IMG/VR virus record: IMGVR_UViG_3300028920_000287
Location: 1 to 22,323 of that record
Direction: 5' to 3' (one strand)
Length of the DNA stretch: 22,323 nucleotides
From: a virus
Made by a program: the position numbers and the translations under genes. Below are positions 1 to 7,576 of this stretch, one piece after another. Below the pieces are notes generated by a model, which was given only the letters and a program-made list of their open reading frames with translations, had not been told where the DNA came from and did no database searches. Each line of letters opens with the position of its first letter. The stretch's first letter is position 1.

Positions 1-1
1 T

Positions 2-184
2 TCACTTTTTTTGTGGACGACTTTTCGGGACCACCGGGCCTTATTTAGAATCCTTACAAATAGACGGGATATGCTATTAAACCTAAGATGTAAAAGGGCT
101 TTGGCATACAGGGCCTTTGGAAGGCCTTTACGCGCGAAAAAGGTAAATGGGAATGGGGGTTTCTACTATCTGGAATCGTTCTAA
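2..184 (+). CDS. C-terminal fragment of a possible gene (hypothetical)
   Basis: A plus-strand frame is open from the left edge to a TAA at 182-184, about 60 codons. It points towards the late operon and ends just before the terminator at 187-218, so the two would converge. The encoded peptide is basic. From the internal ATG at 71 it reads MLLNLRCKRALAYRAFGRPL and continues for 17 more residues. I recognise no domain. Support for coding is that the same frame of the inverted repeat copy at the right end (22192-22323, minus) is also open and gives almost the same peptide. Against it: a 60-codon open frame can arise by chance, and the start lies outside the window or at ATG 71. It may equally be non-coding repeat DNA. 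Confidence 0.3.
   Translation, partial: SLFLWTTFRDHRALFRILTNRRDMLLNLRCKRALAYRAFGRPLRAKKVNGNGGFYYLESF
71..166 (+). repeat. Left copy of a 96-bp inverted repeat
   Basis: Bases 71-166 match the reverse complement of 22228-22323 at 94 of 96 positions without gaps (position sums are constant at 22394). The only differences are the adjacent bases 90 and 91. The match ends at 166/167 on one side. On the other side it runs to the window edge, so the true repeat may be longer than seen. An internal hairpin, GGCCTT-TGG-AAGGCC, lies at 112-126. The repeat is richer in GC than its surroundings. Confidence 0.93.
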
Positions 185-186
185 AT

Positions 187-218
187 AAAAAACCCCTGTA
201 GAGGCTAAACTACAGGGG
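187..218 (-). terminator. Rho-independent terminator of the late operon
   Basis: A perfect 9-bp stem (CCCCTGTAG at 193-201, CTACAGGGG at 210-218) with an 8-base loop is followed, on the minus strand, by a run of six T (192-187). It lies 64 bases beyond the stop of the last late gene. On the plus strand no U-tract directly follows the stem, so it should mainly stop leftward transcription. Confidence 0.88.
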
Positions 219-281
219 CAAGTCGAAAAAAAAATAATTCTACAATACGATGGCTAAGTATCGCATAGTATATATCTTCCT

Positions 282-569
282 TTAAAAAATTCCGATAGCT
301 CCTAAAATCTGTAATACAACACCTGAAAGCACCACTCCAACAAACCAATAGAAAGCTTTTCGTATCTGTCCATTCTTAATTTCCATCTTTGCAAGGTTAT
401 CAACTATAGGGGTATTAGGACATATTTCTCTTGCTTCTTTAAGTTCTATATCCTGTATTCTCTTTTCGTGGTTTGCTACTTTTCCATTCGTTTCCCTAAC
501 GTGTTTCTCTATTGTATCAAGTTTGTCGAAAACTCTGCAAAACTTTTCTTCGAAATATTTTGTCTCCAT
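282..569 (-). CDS. Small coiled-coil/membrane protein, possibly holin-like
   Basis: A 95-residue protein. Residues about 3-47 are charged and heptad-like (KLDTIEKHVRETNGKVANHE), suggesting a coiled coil. Residues about 73-95 form one hydrophobic segment (FYWFVGVVLSGVVLQILGAI) ending at the C terminus. This layout, a cytoplasmic coiled coil followed by a C-terminal membrane anchor, resembles the XhlA/haemolysin-type accessory lysis proteins of phages. It is the last gene of the late operon, where holins often lie. No endolysin gene is next to it in this window, so a lysis role is an inference; it could also be an unrelated small membrane protein. The gene starts at ATG 569, 16 bases after the previous stop, and is followed by the strong terminator at 187-218. 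Confidence 0.6.
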   Translation of the reverse strand: METKYFEEKFCRVFDKLDTIEKHVRETNGKVANHEKRIQDIELKEAREICPNTPIVDNLAKMEIKNGQIRKAFYWFVGVVLSGVVLQILGAIGIF

Positions 570-585
570 ATTTGTATGTCTTTTT

Positions 586-933
586 TTAACTACGTAAACT
601 CTCCAAGATGGAAAGCTTGTCTTCTACCACGGTGTATCTTAATCCCCCTGTGCTGTTATCTATAATCACATCATATTGGTAATCACCTAAAGCAAGGTCT
701 GTATCGGAAGAAGATAACACAAAAGTTATTGCACCTTCGGAAGCATCAATGGAAGTATGGCCAACGGAAATATCTAAAGGCGAATTTCTGTATATAGGAA
801 GTTTCTTCGCATAGAAACCAGCGCTGTATCCATTAAGGTCCATTTGTGCATTGTTGCTATCTGTAACGGATACAAATAGCGTTTTGCTATCCCCTCGGTA
901 TATTTCTAATCGGTTATTGTATGAATTTGCCAT
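586..933 (-). CDS. Baseplate/fibre protein with BppU-N-like domain
   Basis: A 115-residue protein with a pattern I associate with the BppU N-terminal (immunoglobulin-like) domain of phage baseplate upper proteins. It begins NRLEIYRGDSKTLFVSVTD, with the characteristic RGD(S/T)k-t strand, then DLNGYSAGFYAKK and a C-terminal strand GDYQYDVIIDN near residues 82-92. In characterised phages this domain anchors receptor-binding proteins to the tail tip. Here it is a stand-alone domain placed after the adhesin genes, so it may be an adaptor or a small tip subunit. No signal peptide or membrane segment is seen. One DAS motif is present (near residue 63). The family call rests on the pattern read by eye. 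Confidence 0.6.
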   Translation of the reverse strand: MANSYNNRLEIYRGDSKTLFVSVTDSNNAQMDLNGYSAGFYAKKLPIYRNSPLDISVGHTSIDASEGAITFVLSSSDTDLALGDYQYDVIIDNSTGGLRYTVVEDKLSILESLRS

Positions 934-947
934 ATCTCTAATTAATT

Positions 948-1658
948 TTAGCTTCCTCCACCTTCGGTATAAAGTTGCTCTATTTCATCTGTATCCAAAA
1001 CTTTTGTATAAACATAAGCAAGTGCATAATTTCTTGCACCGGGGTCTTTGGATGCATAATTGCTCCAATTTAATCTAAAAGTATCCCCTGCATCCCATTG
1101 GTCTGTAAAAGCTTTACTTCCTTTTAAGGAATTATTTTGGTATAATTTAAAAGAATTTCCTGTGCCATCACAAGTAAACACAAAGTGCTGCCAAACATTG
1201 CTTGCCATATCTGTATATCCTGCTTGCGTCCATTCGCTGCTTCCAATTCTGAATTCCAAACCAGCCCCATACCAAATATTAACACCAAGAATTTTTGTTG
1301 TGGAAGCGGCTTTTCCTAATCCAACAAAATCTTTTCCAGTCGTTGCACCTTTACTCCAAAAAGATATACTCCAATCTTTATCAACACCAACTACATTAGC
1401 CCAGTCTGCATCATCACTATAAAGGTATGCATTTGTATCACAATCAATAGAAGAAAAACCAGATGGCCCAGTTCCATAAGAAGTGCTTCCAGATGCTGTA
1501 AAATCGTGGCCATTAACCGAATCCACCAAATCACTATCGAAATCCCATCTACCATATAAACTATCGGTCGGGTATGCTAATTGTTCATATCCAATCGGGT
1601 TGCCAGCTGCGGTTTTAATTATGCTACCGTTAAAGGTGTAAAATCTATTAAGTCCCAT
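948..1658 (-). CDS. LamG-like (concanavalin-fold) tail adhesin
   Basis: A 236-residue protein with the layout of the LamG/concanavalin A-like fold: an opening strand LYGRWDFDSDLVDSVNGHDF near residues 34-53, a central part with KDWSISFWSK near residues 94-103, WQHFVFTCDGTGNSFKLYQN in the second half, and an ending DTDEIEQLYTEGGGS that is typical of this superfamily in phage proteins. Such domains bind glycans or other surface ligands. It follows a close relative (1691-2410) and shares with it a short N terminus of the type Y-x-G-x-I-I-x-T-x-G. A role as a receptor-binding subunit at the tail tip is inferred from fold and position. It starts at ATG 1658, 32 bases after the previous stop. Confidence 0.7.
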   Translation of the reverse strand: MGLNRFYTFNGSIIKTAAGNPIGYEQLAYPTDSLYGRWDFDSDLVDSVNGHDFTASGSTSYGTGPSGFSSIDCDTNAYLYSDDADWANVVGVDKDWSISFWSKGATTGKDFVGLGKAASTTKILGVNIWYGAGLEFRIGSSEWTQAGYTDMASNVWQHFVFTCDGTGNSFKLYQNNSLKGSKAFTDQWDAGDTFRLNWSNYASKDPGARNYALAYVYTKVLDTDEIEQLYTEGGGS

Positions 1659-1690
1659 TATATTATTGCTTTATTTTATATATTCCATAT

Positions 1691-2410
1691 CTATATGCCA
1701 ATACCAAAATTGTATAGTTGCTCAATTTGTGCATCTGTTAAATCTGAAAGATACCAATACATTTGGTCTATTTGGCAAGATGCATAATCGGTGTTTCCGT
1801 AAGTATATCCGATACTAACAACATCTCCTGGTCTTTGCACCGAAAAATATAAATTATTATCCTGGTCTACGGCATTAACATATAGCTTCCAATACCAAGT
1901 ATTATATCTAACAACCGTAATCATATTCCACCCTGGCTCATCTATTTGGCCTGTGCAAGTTACGGGTCCTGGTGCTCCATCTGTTTCATTAGCATAAAGG
2001 GTTAACTCTCCATCCCCATCAACAGATAATTTAATAATATCATCATAGGAAGTCCCATCATAATATCCATAAATTAAGGTATCTGCTACATTCGCATAGT
2101 TAAGCCAAAAATTAACAGTTAAATCTGAATTTGGCCAAGAATTATTATTAAACCATATATCGGCTAAATTCCCTTCTGAATATATTCCACCTTCTTCTCC
2201 AAAGGATAAAGCCTGGCCATTTACTATCTTTCCTGTGGTATAAGATATACTTCCGGCTGTGGAAAATCCAATAGCACCAATAGATGGTGTTAAATTCCCA
2301 TCGAATTTATACAGCAAATATGGACTACCTGGTGCACTTTCATAAAAGGGAAAGGTTGCTGGTTTGCCTCCTGTAGAAATTATATTTCCTCCGTATCTAA
2401 TTATACTCAT
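1691..2410 (-). CDS. LamG-like (concanavalin-fold) tail adhesin
   Basis: A 239-residue protein paralogous to the proteins at 948-1658 and 6653-7576. The N terminus is MSIIRYGGNIISTGGKPATF. The fold markers follow: LLYKFDGNLTPSIGAIGF near residues 32-49, SGSISYTTGK-like strand, then DLTVNFWLNYA, PGWNMITVVRYNTWYWKLYV and the terminal DAQIEQLYNFGIGI. The start ATG (2410-2408) overlaps the TGA of the glycine-rich protein gene (2409-2407), so translation is probably coupled to it. Its stop is TAG. It probably recognises a surface polymer or protein, but the ligand cannot be read from sequence. Confidence 0.7.
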   Translation of the reverse strand: MSIIRYGGNIISTGGKPATFPFYESAPGSPYLLYKFDGNLTPSIGAIGFSTAGSISYTTGKIVNGQALSFGEEGGIYSEGNLADIWFNNNSWPNSDLTVNFWLNYANVADTLIYGYYDGTSYDDIIKLSVDGDGELTLYANETDGAPGPVTCTGQIDEPGWNMITVVRYNTWYWKLYVNAVDQDNNLYFSVQRPGDVVSIGYTYGNTDYASCQIDQMYWYLSDLTDAQIEQLYNFGIGI

Positions 2411-3150
2411 TGGAATTTATATTTTATTATCACTATCCCTTGCCTTCCGCTTCCACCAACAGCTACACCGGAAGAAGCAAAATCACCACCTCCACCTCCT
2501 CCATAAGAAGATGCATTTCCGCCAAATCCAGTTCCTCCACCGTAATTCGTGCCGCCATTTCTACCTCCAGTTCCTCCACCAGCATAAGCCACCACACTAC
2601 CAGATAAATCGGAATATATTCCATTTCCTCCTAATCCACCAGTTGTGCTATTCCTGGATGCGCCATTTCCCGAAGCACCGCCTCCACCAGCTCCGGCGCT
2701 GTTACAAACTCCACCTCCACCCGAAGTGCCACTTCCGCCTGCTCCACCGCTCGCGTTGTTAAATCCTGGTGTCGTGCCTCCAGCTGCTGTTTCACTAATA
2801 GCCCCTCCAATTATAGAAGTTGCACTTCCATTGGTATAAACCGTTCCACCGTTTCCAATTGTAATTGTATAAGTTTCTGTGCTAACTTCTAAATTCGTTA
2901 CATAAGCATTTCCTGCTCCTCCACCTCCGGGGTTATCACAAGTTGTTCCGTATCCTCCACCTGCTCCACCACCAACTATAAGTGCCGATACATCTCCACC
3001 AGCTGTTACAACAAAATCATCTCCGGAAGTAAAAGTATGAATTTTGTAATCCCCATCTGTTGTAACAGTTCCTCCTGTTGCGGCTACAAAACTACCTCCA
3101 CCTCCTCCGGAAGCGTATATTCTACTACTTTCTGCTATTCCAATAATCAT
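2407..3150 (-). CDS. Polyglycine-rich tail adhesin
   Basis: A 247-residue protein. After a short N terminus (MIIGIAESSRIYASGGGGGS) comes TDGDYKIHTFTSGDDFVVTA, the usual entry strand of phage glycine-rich tail domains. From about residue 60 to the end there are many glycine clusters (GGGGAGN, GGGAGGGYG, SYGGGGGGDF), and it closes with GRQGIVIIKYKFQ. This pattern matches the glycine-rich domain of tail receptor-binding proteins. In the phage S16 gp38 adhesin, related glycine-rich stretches pack as polyglycine type II helices and carry host-range loops. It is coupled by ATGA to the LamG gene downstream and starts one base after the TAA of the large fibre gene. A tip adhesin role is inferred. Confidence 0.72.
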   Translation of the reverse strand: MIIGIAESSRIYASGGGGGSFVAATGGTVTTDGDYKIHTFTSGDDFVVTAGGDVSALIVGGGAGGGYGTTCDNPGGGGAGNAYVTNLEVSTETYTITIGNGGTVYTNGSATSIIGGAISETAAGGTTPGFNNASGGAGGSGTSGGGGVCNSAGAGGGGASGNGASRNSTTGGLGGNGIYSDLSGSVVAYAGGGTGGRNGGTNYGGGTGFGGNASSYGGGGGGDFASSGVAVGGSGRQGIVIIKYKFQ

Positions 3151-3151
3151 A

Positions 3152-6100
3152 TTATCCTTTTAAGTTTCCAAAGGCATACCAAGTTCCACTTCCTTTGTGT
3201 ATTGCTGTTGCTCCAGCATATTGGTCTCTTAATTGCACCGAAGAATCTGTTGTATAAAGCGTGGAAGCTTCTAAAGTAACATATCCAGTTCCAATATTAA
3301 TAATATTAACAGTAAATCCAGCATCCAAACTATCTGGTAAAGTTACAGTAGCCGAAGCATCCATTTCTACTAATCCACCAATATCTCCGGAAGTAACGGT
3401 GTATCCAGTAGATACCTCGTTTAGTGCTAATAACGTGTTGGCTTTAATATCATAAAGGTCTTCTATAGAAGCGTCTTGTGCTCCAATATCAACTCCACCA
3501 ACATAAAGGTCCCCAACTATACTAACGTCATCTGCGAAGTTTGCGGCATTAAGAATCTTTGTTACATCTGGCTCAAAGGAAGCTACATCACCACTACCAC
3601 TCCATATTCGAATCCCATCATAAATATAAATCGAATTGTAATCACCGGATACCGGGTCGTTGGTATCACCAAATTCTACATATCCAAATATTGTATTAAA
3701 AAAGGCTGTAGGAAGAGAGGTAAAAGCAAATCCTGGAATATAAACATCCACACCTGCTTCGATACTAACGTCCATTCCTCCTAAAATCGTTATAGGGCCA
3801 TTAATTTCTAAAGCCCCTGCAATAGCACCACCCGATAACGGTAAATAATCATCTAAGGAAGATATTAAAGCGAAAGATGCATCAATTTGTGTTTGTGTAT
3901 AGAATAAAGCGGATACATCTACAGTTTCGGTTGCCTCCCAATATCCATTTTGGTATACAAGGGTATCGTTATTGCTTGCGTCCGCAATCGATACATCAAG
4001 AAGTTCTGTCTTAAGTGCAAAGGAAGCATCCACATAAGCTATAGTTGCATAATCATCTAAGGAAGTTATTAGTGCAAAGGAAGCATCAACCTGTTCTATC
4101 GTATAGAAGTAATCCCCTGCATCAACAAGTATATCTGCAATATCCGTAGCTACGTCCTCAATAGCTGTGGTCGGTTTGTTTTCCCATACAGCTCCACTAT
4201 ACATTAAAGCATCATCTGTGGATACATCTGTTATTGTTACATCTGTTAATCCAGATAAAGTGCTGGCATAATCAATAGATGCATCAATAACCACCACATT
4301 ATCGGAAGAAGAAATAACAAGCTCTGCGGAAGAAGTATATAATCCTTTAAAAACAAGGTCTTCTAAAACCTTTTCTTTATAGAATCCAATTCCTTCTCCA
4401 GTATTAGATGCTGTGTTAACTTCTCCACTAAAGCTTGCATCAATATTAATATCGATATAATCATCATATTCAACAATATCAATAGCACCTGTTCCACCTA
4501 ATTTCTTAAACATTAAATTGCCGGATGCATCCAATCCTTTGTAAACCGAAGCATCCATTCCAGCCTGGTCTATATTGTAAGCTCCTTTTACAGATACATC
4601 TGGCACAAAGCTTGCAAAGGAAGCATCTACATCGGCTTTAAGTGCAAAGGAAGCATCAATCTCCTCTATAGAATAGAAGTAATCTCCAGCATCAACTAAA
4701 ATATCTGCTATATCTGTAGCTACGTCGGCTATATCCGTTGTTGGTTTATTCTTCCAAAGGCTATCCTCATACATTAGCCCGTCTGCGGTGCTAACGTCTA
4801 CAATAGATACATCTGTTAATTGCGAAAGTGCTGTTGCACCTCCACCCCCGCCTGCTACGGATACATCCAGCTGGCCAGATACCCAATATAATCCATCACC
4901 TAAGCTGGCTTCTTTAACATAAGTGCCATCTGTTATAGTATCTTGTTTAGCATTTAAACTTCCATCCACATAAGCCTGGCTATAGAAGTCTGTTGGAATT
5001 CTTGTAGATACATCATCTATATCTGTGGTGTTCTGTGCTATTAATCCTTCTAAGGCGCCAATAGAAGTATCCAAGTTTCCAATATCGGTTTCAGCTGTAT
5101 TAACTCTTGTGGATACATCTGAAATATCGGTTTCATTGGTATAAACCCTTGCCGATACATCTGCTATATCGGAAGCATTTTGGCTAATTTCTGTATCTCG
5201 TGTAGCTAAACTTCCATCCACGTAAGCCTGTGTAACATCACCTCCAACAGCTACAGATACATCAAGCTGGCCTGCAACCCATACAAGCCCATCCCCAATA
5301 GATGCCTCTGTTAAGAAAGGATATTTTCCTGTTAAGTAATTATATTGTGCTAAGTTTAAGTGGTATCTTTGTGTTGCTAAACCACCTTGTATACCAAGTA
5401 AATCATTGTGGTCCTCTATACTTTGCGGGTCTCCAGCATACCATAGTCCTGTAGTTTCGTTGTATATTAGCACCTCCCCTGTCTGCGGGTTGTTTGCGGA
5501 TACATCTGTTAATCCACCAACAGATAAATCTGTTACTCCACCACCAGCTACAGATACATCTAATTGTCCGGATACCCAAACTAATCCATCACCTAAGCTG
5601 GCTTCTTTAACATAAGTGCCATCCGCTATAGTATCTTGTTTCCCAGCTAAAGCCGTATCAATCTGGCCTAAAGAAGTATCAATATTTCCAATAGTGGTTT
5701 CTGCTGTATCCATCCTCGTAGATACATCTGCAATATCGGAAGTATTAGAAGATATTAGTCCTTCTAAGGTGCTAATAGAAGTATCTAAGTTTGTTATATC
5801 CCCTTCTGCTGTATCCATCCTCGTAGATACATCTGAAATATCGGAAGTATTCTGCCCAATCTCTATATCTCTTGCTGCTAAGCTTCCATCCACGTAAACT
5901 TTAGATACCCCCGAAGCATCAATAGCTGCAATTGCTGCTGTATTTGCTCCAATAGAAGCATCGTGTATTACTAATAAAGTTTCATTAGCATCCACTCTCG
6001 TAGATACATCATCTATATCGGAAGCGTTTGCTGCAACAGATGTATCAAGGGTTTCTACCCTAAGGTATAAATCTGCTACACTTCCATCTGTGGCTGTAAT

Positions 6101-6598
6101 CGATACATCAAGATAACCTGCATTCCAAACAAAGTCTCCTCCTAAAGAAGCTTCTAATACGGCTAATCCAGTATCTAATTTTCCTGCTAAAGCTGTATCT
6201 AATTGTCCAATCGAAGTATCAATATCTAATAAAGAAGCTGCATTTGCTGCTATAGAAGCATCCTGTATTCCTCTATAATTATCAAGCCAAGCTATAGATA
6301 CATCTCTAAGTGCTAAGCTACCATCTACGTAAGTTAAAGTGGTATAATTTCCTAAATCGCTTTCTAAGGATGCTATAGAAGCATCTTGTATAGTTCTATA
6401 ATTATCCAACCAAGCTATAGATACATCTTGCGCATCATTTTCTGTAAACAACACCAAAATAGAAGCATCCCTAAGTGCTAATTGCGCATTAACATAAGTG
6501 GTTGTTGCATATCCTGCTATAGTTCCAGATACTATCACATCGGCTATCCAACCTCTGGTGCTTGCATCGAAAACTCTGCCCGTAATTCCTTGGCTCAT
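3152..6598 (-). CDS. Large modular tail fibre protein
   Basis: A 1148-residue fibre, the longest gene here. About residues 1-330 and 440-560 are heptad-like repeats of the type NTSDIADVSTRMDTAETTIG, predicting a trimeric coiled coil as in many phage fibres. They alternate with small modules ending DGLVWVSGQLDVSV, and from about residue 590 with modules of the type LTDVSIVDVSTADGLMY plus DIADILVDAGDYF. The C-terminal part (about 1050-1148; VEMDASATVTLPDSLDAGFT, later GATAIHKGSGTWYAFGNLKG) resembles a common phage fibre end domain. The tripeptides DAS, DVS and DTS occur about 44 times. There is no enzymatic motif. Internal duplications are visible in the DNA (listed separately). It probably forms the long fibre that carries or precedes the adhesins encoded just downstream. 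The start is ATG 6598, 54 bases after the previous stop. Confidence 0.75.
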   Translation of the reverse strand: MSQGITGRVFDASTRGWIADVIVSGTIAGYATTTYVNAQLALRDASILVLFTENDAQDVSIAWLDNYRTIQDASIASLESDLGNYTTLTYVDGSLALRDVSIAWLDNYRGIQDASIAANAASLLDIDTSIGQLDTALAGKLDTGLAVLEASLGGDFVWNAGYLDVSITATDGSVADLYLRVETLDTSVAANASDIDDVSTRVDANETLLVIHDASIGANTAAIAAIDASGVSKVYVDGSLAARDIEIGQNTSDISDVSTRMDTAEGDITNLDTSISTLEGLISSNTSDIADVSTRMDTAETTIGNIDTSLGQIDTALAGKQDTIADGTYVKEASLGDGLVWVSGQLDVSVAGGGVTDLSVGGLTDVSANNPQTGEVLIYNETTGLWYAGDPQSIEDHNDLLGIQGGLATQRYHLNLAQYNYLTGKYPFLTEASIGDGLVWVAGQLDVSVAVGGDVTQAYVDGSLATRDTEISQNASDIADVSARVYTNETDISDVSTRVNTAETDIGNLDTSIGALEGLIAQNTTDIDDVSTRIPTDFYSQAYVDGSLNAKQDTITDGTYVKEASLGDGLYWVSGQLDVSVAGGGGGATALSQLTDVSIVDVSTADGLMYEDSLWKNKPTTDIADVATDIADILVDAGDYFYSIEEIDASFALKADVDASFASFVPDVSVKGAYNIDQAGMDASVYKGLDASGNLMFKKLGGTGAIDIVEYDDYIDINIDASFSGEVNTASNTGEGIGFYKEKVLEDLVFKGLYTSSAELVISSSDNVVVIDASIDYASTLSGLTDVTITDVSTDDALMYSGAVWENKPTTAIEDVATDIADILVDAGDYFYTIEQVDASFALITSLDDYATIAYVDASFALKTELLDVSIADASNNDTLVYQNGYWEATETVDVSALFYTQTQIDASFALISSLDDYLPLSGGAIAGALEINGPITILGGMDVSIEAGVDVYIPGFAFTSLPTAFFNTIFGYVEFGDTNDPVSGDYNSIYIYDGIRIWSGSGDVASFEPDVTKILNAANFADDVSIVGDLYVGGVDIGAQDASIEDLYDIKANTLLALNEVSTGYTVTSGDIGGLVEMDASATVTLPDSLDAGFTVNIINIGTGYVTLEASTLYTTDSSVQLRDQYAGATAIHKGSGTWYAFGNLKG
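4071..4250 (-). repeat. Direct repeat A, copy 1 (inside fibre gene)
   Basis: This 180-bp stretch aligns without gaps to 4641-4820 (offset 570, i.e. 190 codons). It encodes the module with VDASFAL..., ...WENKPTTAIEDVATDIADIL and DVTITDVST. The two copies have diverged at many positions but stay in the same frame. Confidence 0.8.
4641..4820 (-). repeat. Direct repeat A, copy 2 (inside fibre gene)
   Basis: Partner of 4071-4250. It encodes the equivalent module with WKNKPTTDIADVATDIADIL and DAGDYFYSIEEIDASFALK. Confidence 0.8.
4854..4948 (-). repeat. Direct repeat B, copy 1 (inside fibre gene)
   Basis: This 95-bp stretch matches 5547-5641 at about 85 positions (offset 693, 231 codons). It encodes the block KQDTITDGTYVKEASLGDGL followed by YWVSGQLDVSVA. 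Confidence 0.85.
5547..5641 (-). repeat. Direct repeat B, copy 2 (inside fibre gene)
   Basis: Partner of 4854-4948, encoding KQDTIADGTYVKEASLGDGL and then VWVSGQLDVSVA. Weaker relatives of the same block are visible near 5250-5310 and 6100-6155. Confidence 0.85.
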
Positions 6599-6652
6599 AA
6601 TAAAATCGTTATTTTATACTTTATTTATCTTCTTTTTAACCAACTCCCCCTT

Positions 6653-7576
6653 TTAAAGAAAATTCTCATACATATGCTTCATTGCATATTTCCCAACTCT
6701 AACATCAAATATCCGAAGCTGGTCTAAGGTGCCACCAAATCTCCCAGTTGCTAAATTATTTGCTTGTGTTGGATAATATGGTGTAGTCATTCTCCTTCTA
6801 TTAACCCCATCACATCCAAGCATAATTATATCCCCATTAAAAGTATTGGATGTTACGCTTGCATCATTTTCTAACTCCCCATTAACATAAAAGCTTAATA
6901 CGGAAGAATCGTAAGTTACCCCAAATTGCACCCATTCGTTTTCATACACCTCTGTTGTTGTATAGTCCATTTGCAATACCCCATTGGATATAGCATATAA
7001 CCTCATTTTGTATCGGTCCCTTTGGTTGCTTGGTGTTGCTGTTGTTGCTGTTGGCACAATAGATACTTCTATATAAGAAGAAGCATCTGTTCCACCACAA
7101 GTGGAAAAATAACCACCGCTTTCATATCTTCTGGAAGTTTTAAATAAAGTCTGTTCTATTGGTAACACATCCCCTTCCCAAGCCCCTGTTCCATAACAAA
7201 TATCGTCTGGCATATCTGCCCATCCAGTAACACTCCACCGGTCCTCATTAAAAGTTGTGCAAAGGCTCGGGTCGCTCTGGTTAAGATAAACATAGTGCCA
7301 CCAACACCTCGTTATAGTCCAATAATATCTCGAATATTCCCAAAAGTTGCATATATGGTTTCCGAATTTAACGCCCTTCCCGGAAGAAGTATCTACATAG
7401 GATATACTTTTGCTATAAGCACTAACATCTAAATCAAAGCCCCAATATCCCTCATCGGTTAAATCATTATCGAATTTCCAATATGCCTTGTATAAATCGA
7501 TAACAGGGTATGTTACACTTTCTACATAGTGCCCCTTTCGGCAAACACTCCCATCATATACAGCTATTCCTTCCAT
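6653..7576 (-). CDS. LamG-like (concanavalin-fold) tail protein
   Basis: A 307-residue protein. I place the start at ATG 7576, which overlaps the TAA of the previous gene (TAATG), rather than at the in-frame TTG at 7603. It begins MEGIAVYDGSVCRKGHYVES, then AYWKFDNDLTDEGYWGFDLD, matching the opening strand of the two smaller LamG-like paralogues. Later come WVQFGVTYDSSVLSFYVNGE and GGTLDQLRIFDVRVGKYAMK, the closing part of the fold. It is longer than its relatives because of a tyrosine- and tryptophan-rich insert (EYSRYYWTITRCWWHYVYLN) in the first half. It carries four D-[AVT]-S motifs and several cysteines. The likely role is a surface-binding tail subunit, inferred from fold and location. 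Confidence 0.68.
   Translation of the reverse strand: MEGIAVYDGSVCRKGHYVESVTYPVIDLYKAYWKFDNDLTDEGYWGFDLDVSAYSKSISYVDTSSGKGVKFGNHICNFWEYSRYYWTITRCWWHYVYLNQSDPSLCTTFNEDRWSVTGWADMPDDICYGTGAWEGDVLPIEQTLFKTSRRYESGGYFSTCGGTDASSYIEVSIVPTATTATPSNQRDRYKMRLYAISNGVLQMDYTTTEVYENEWVQFGVTYDSSVLSFYVNGELENDASVTSNTFNGDIIMLGCDGVNRRRMTTPYYPTQANNLATGRFGGTLDQLRIFDVRVGKYAMKHMYENFL

Noticed and set aside
2364-2839. Plus-strand frames rich in His, Pro or Ser opposite the glycine-rich gene
   Set aside because: They are the complement of glycine codons (CCx runs), not independent genes.
4071-6440. CRISPR-like array in the region of many short repeats
   Set aside because: The repeats are codon-phased parts of a fibre gene with uneven spacing and no unique spacers.
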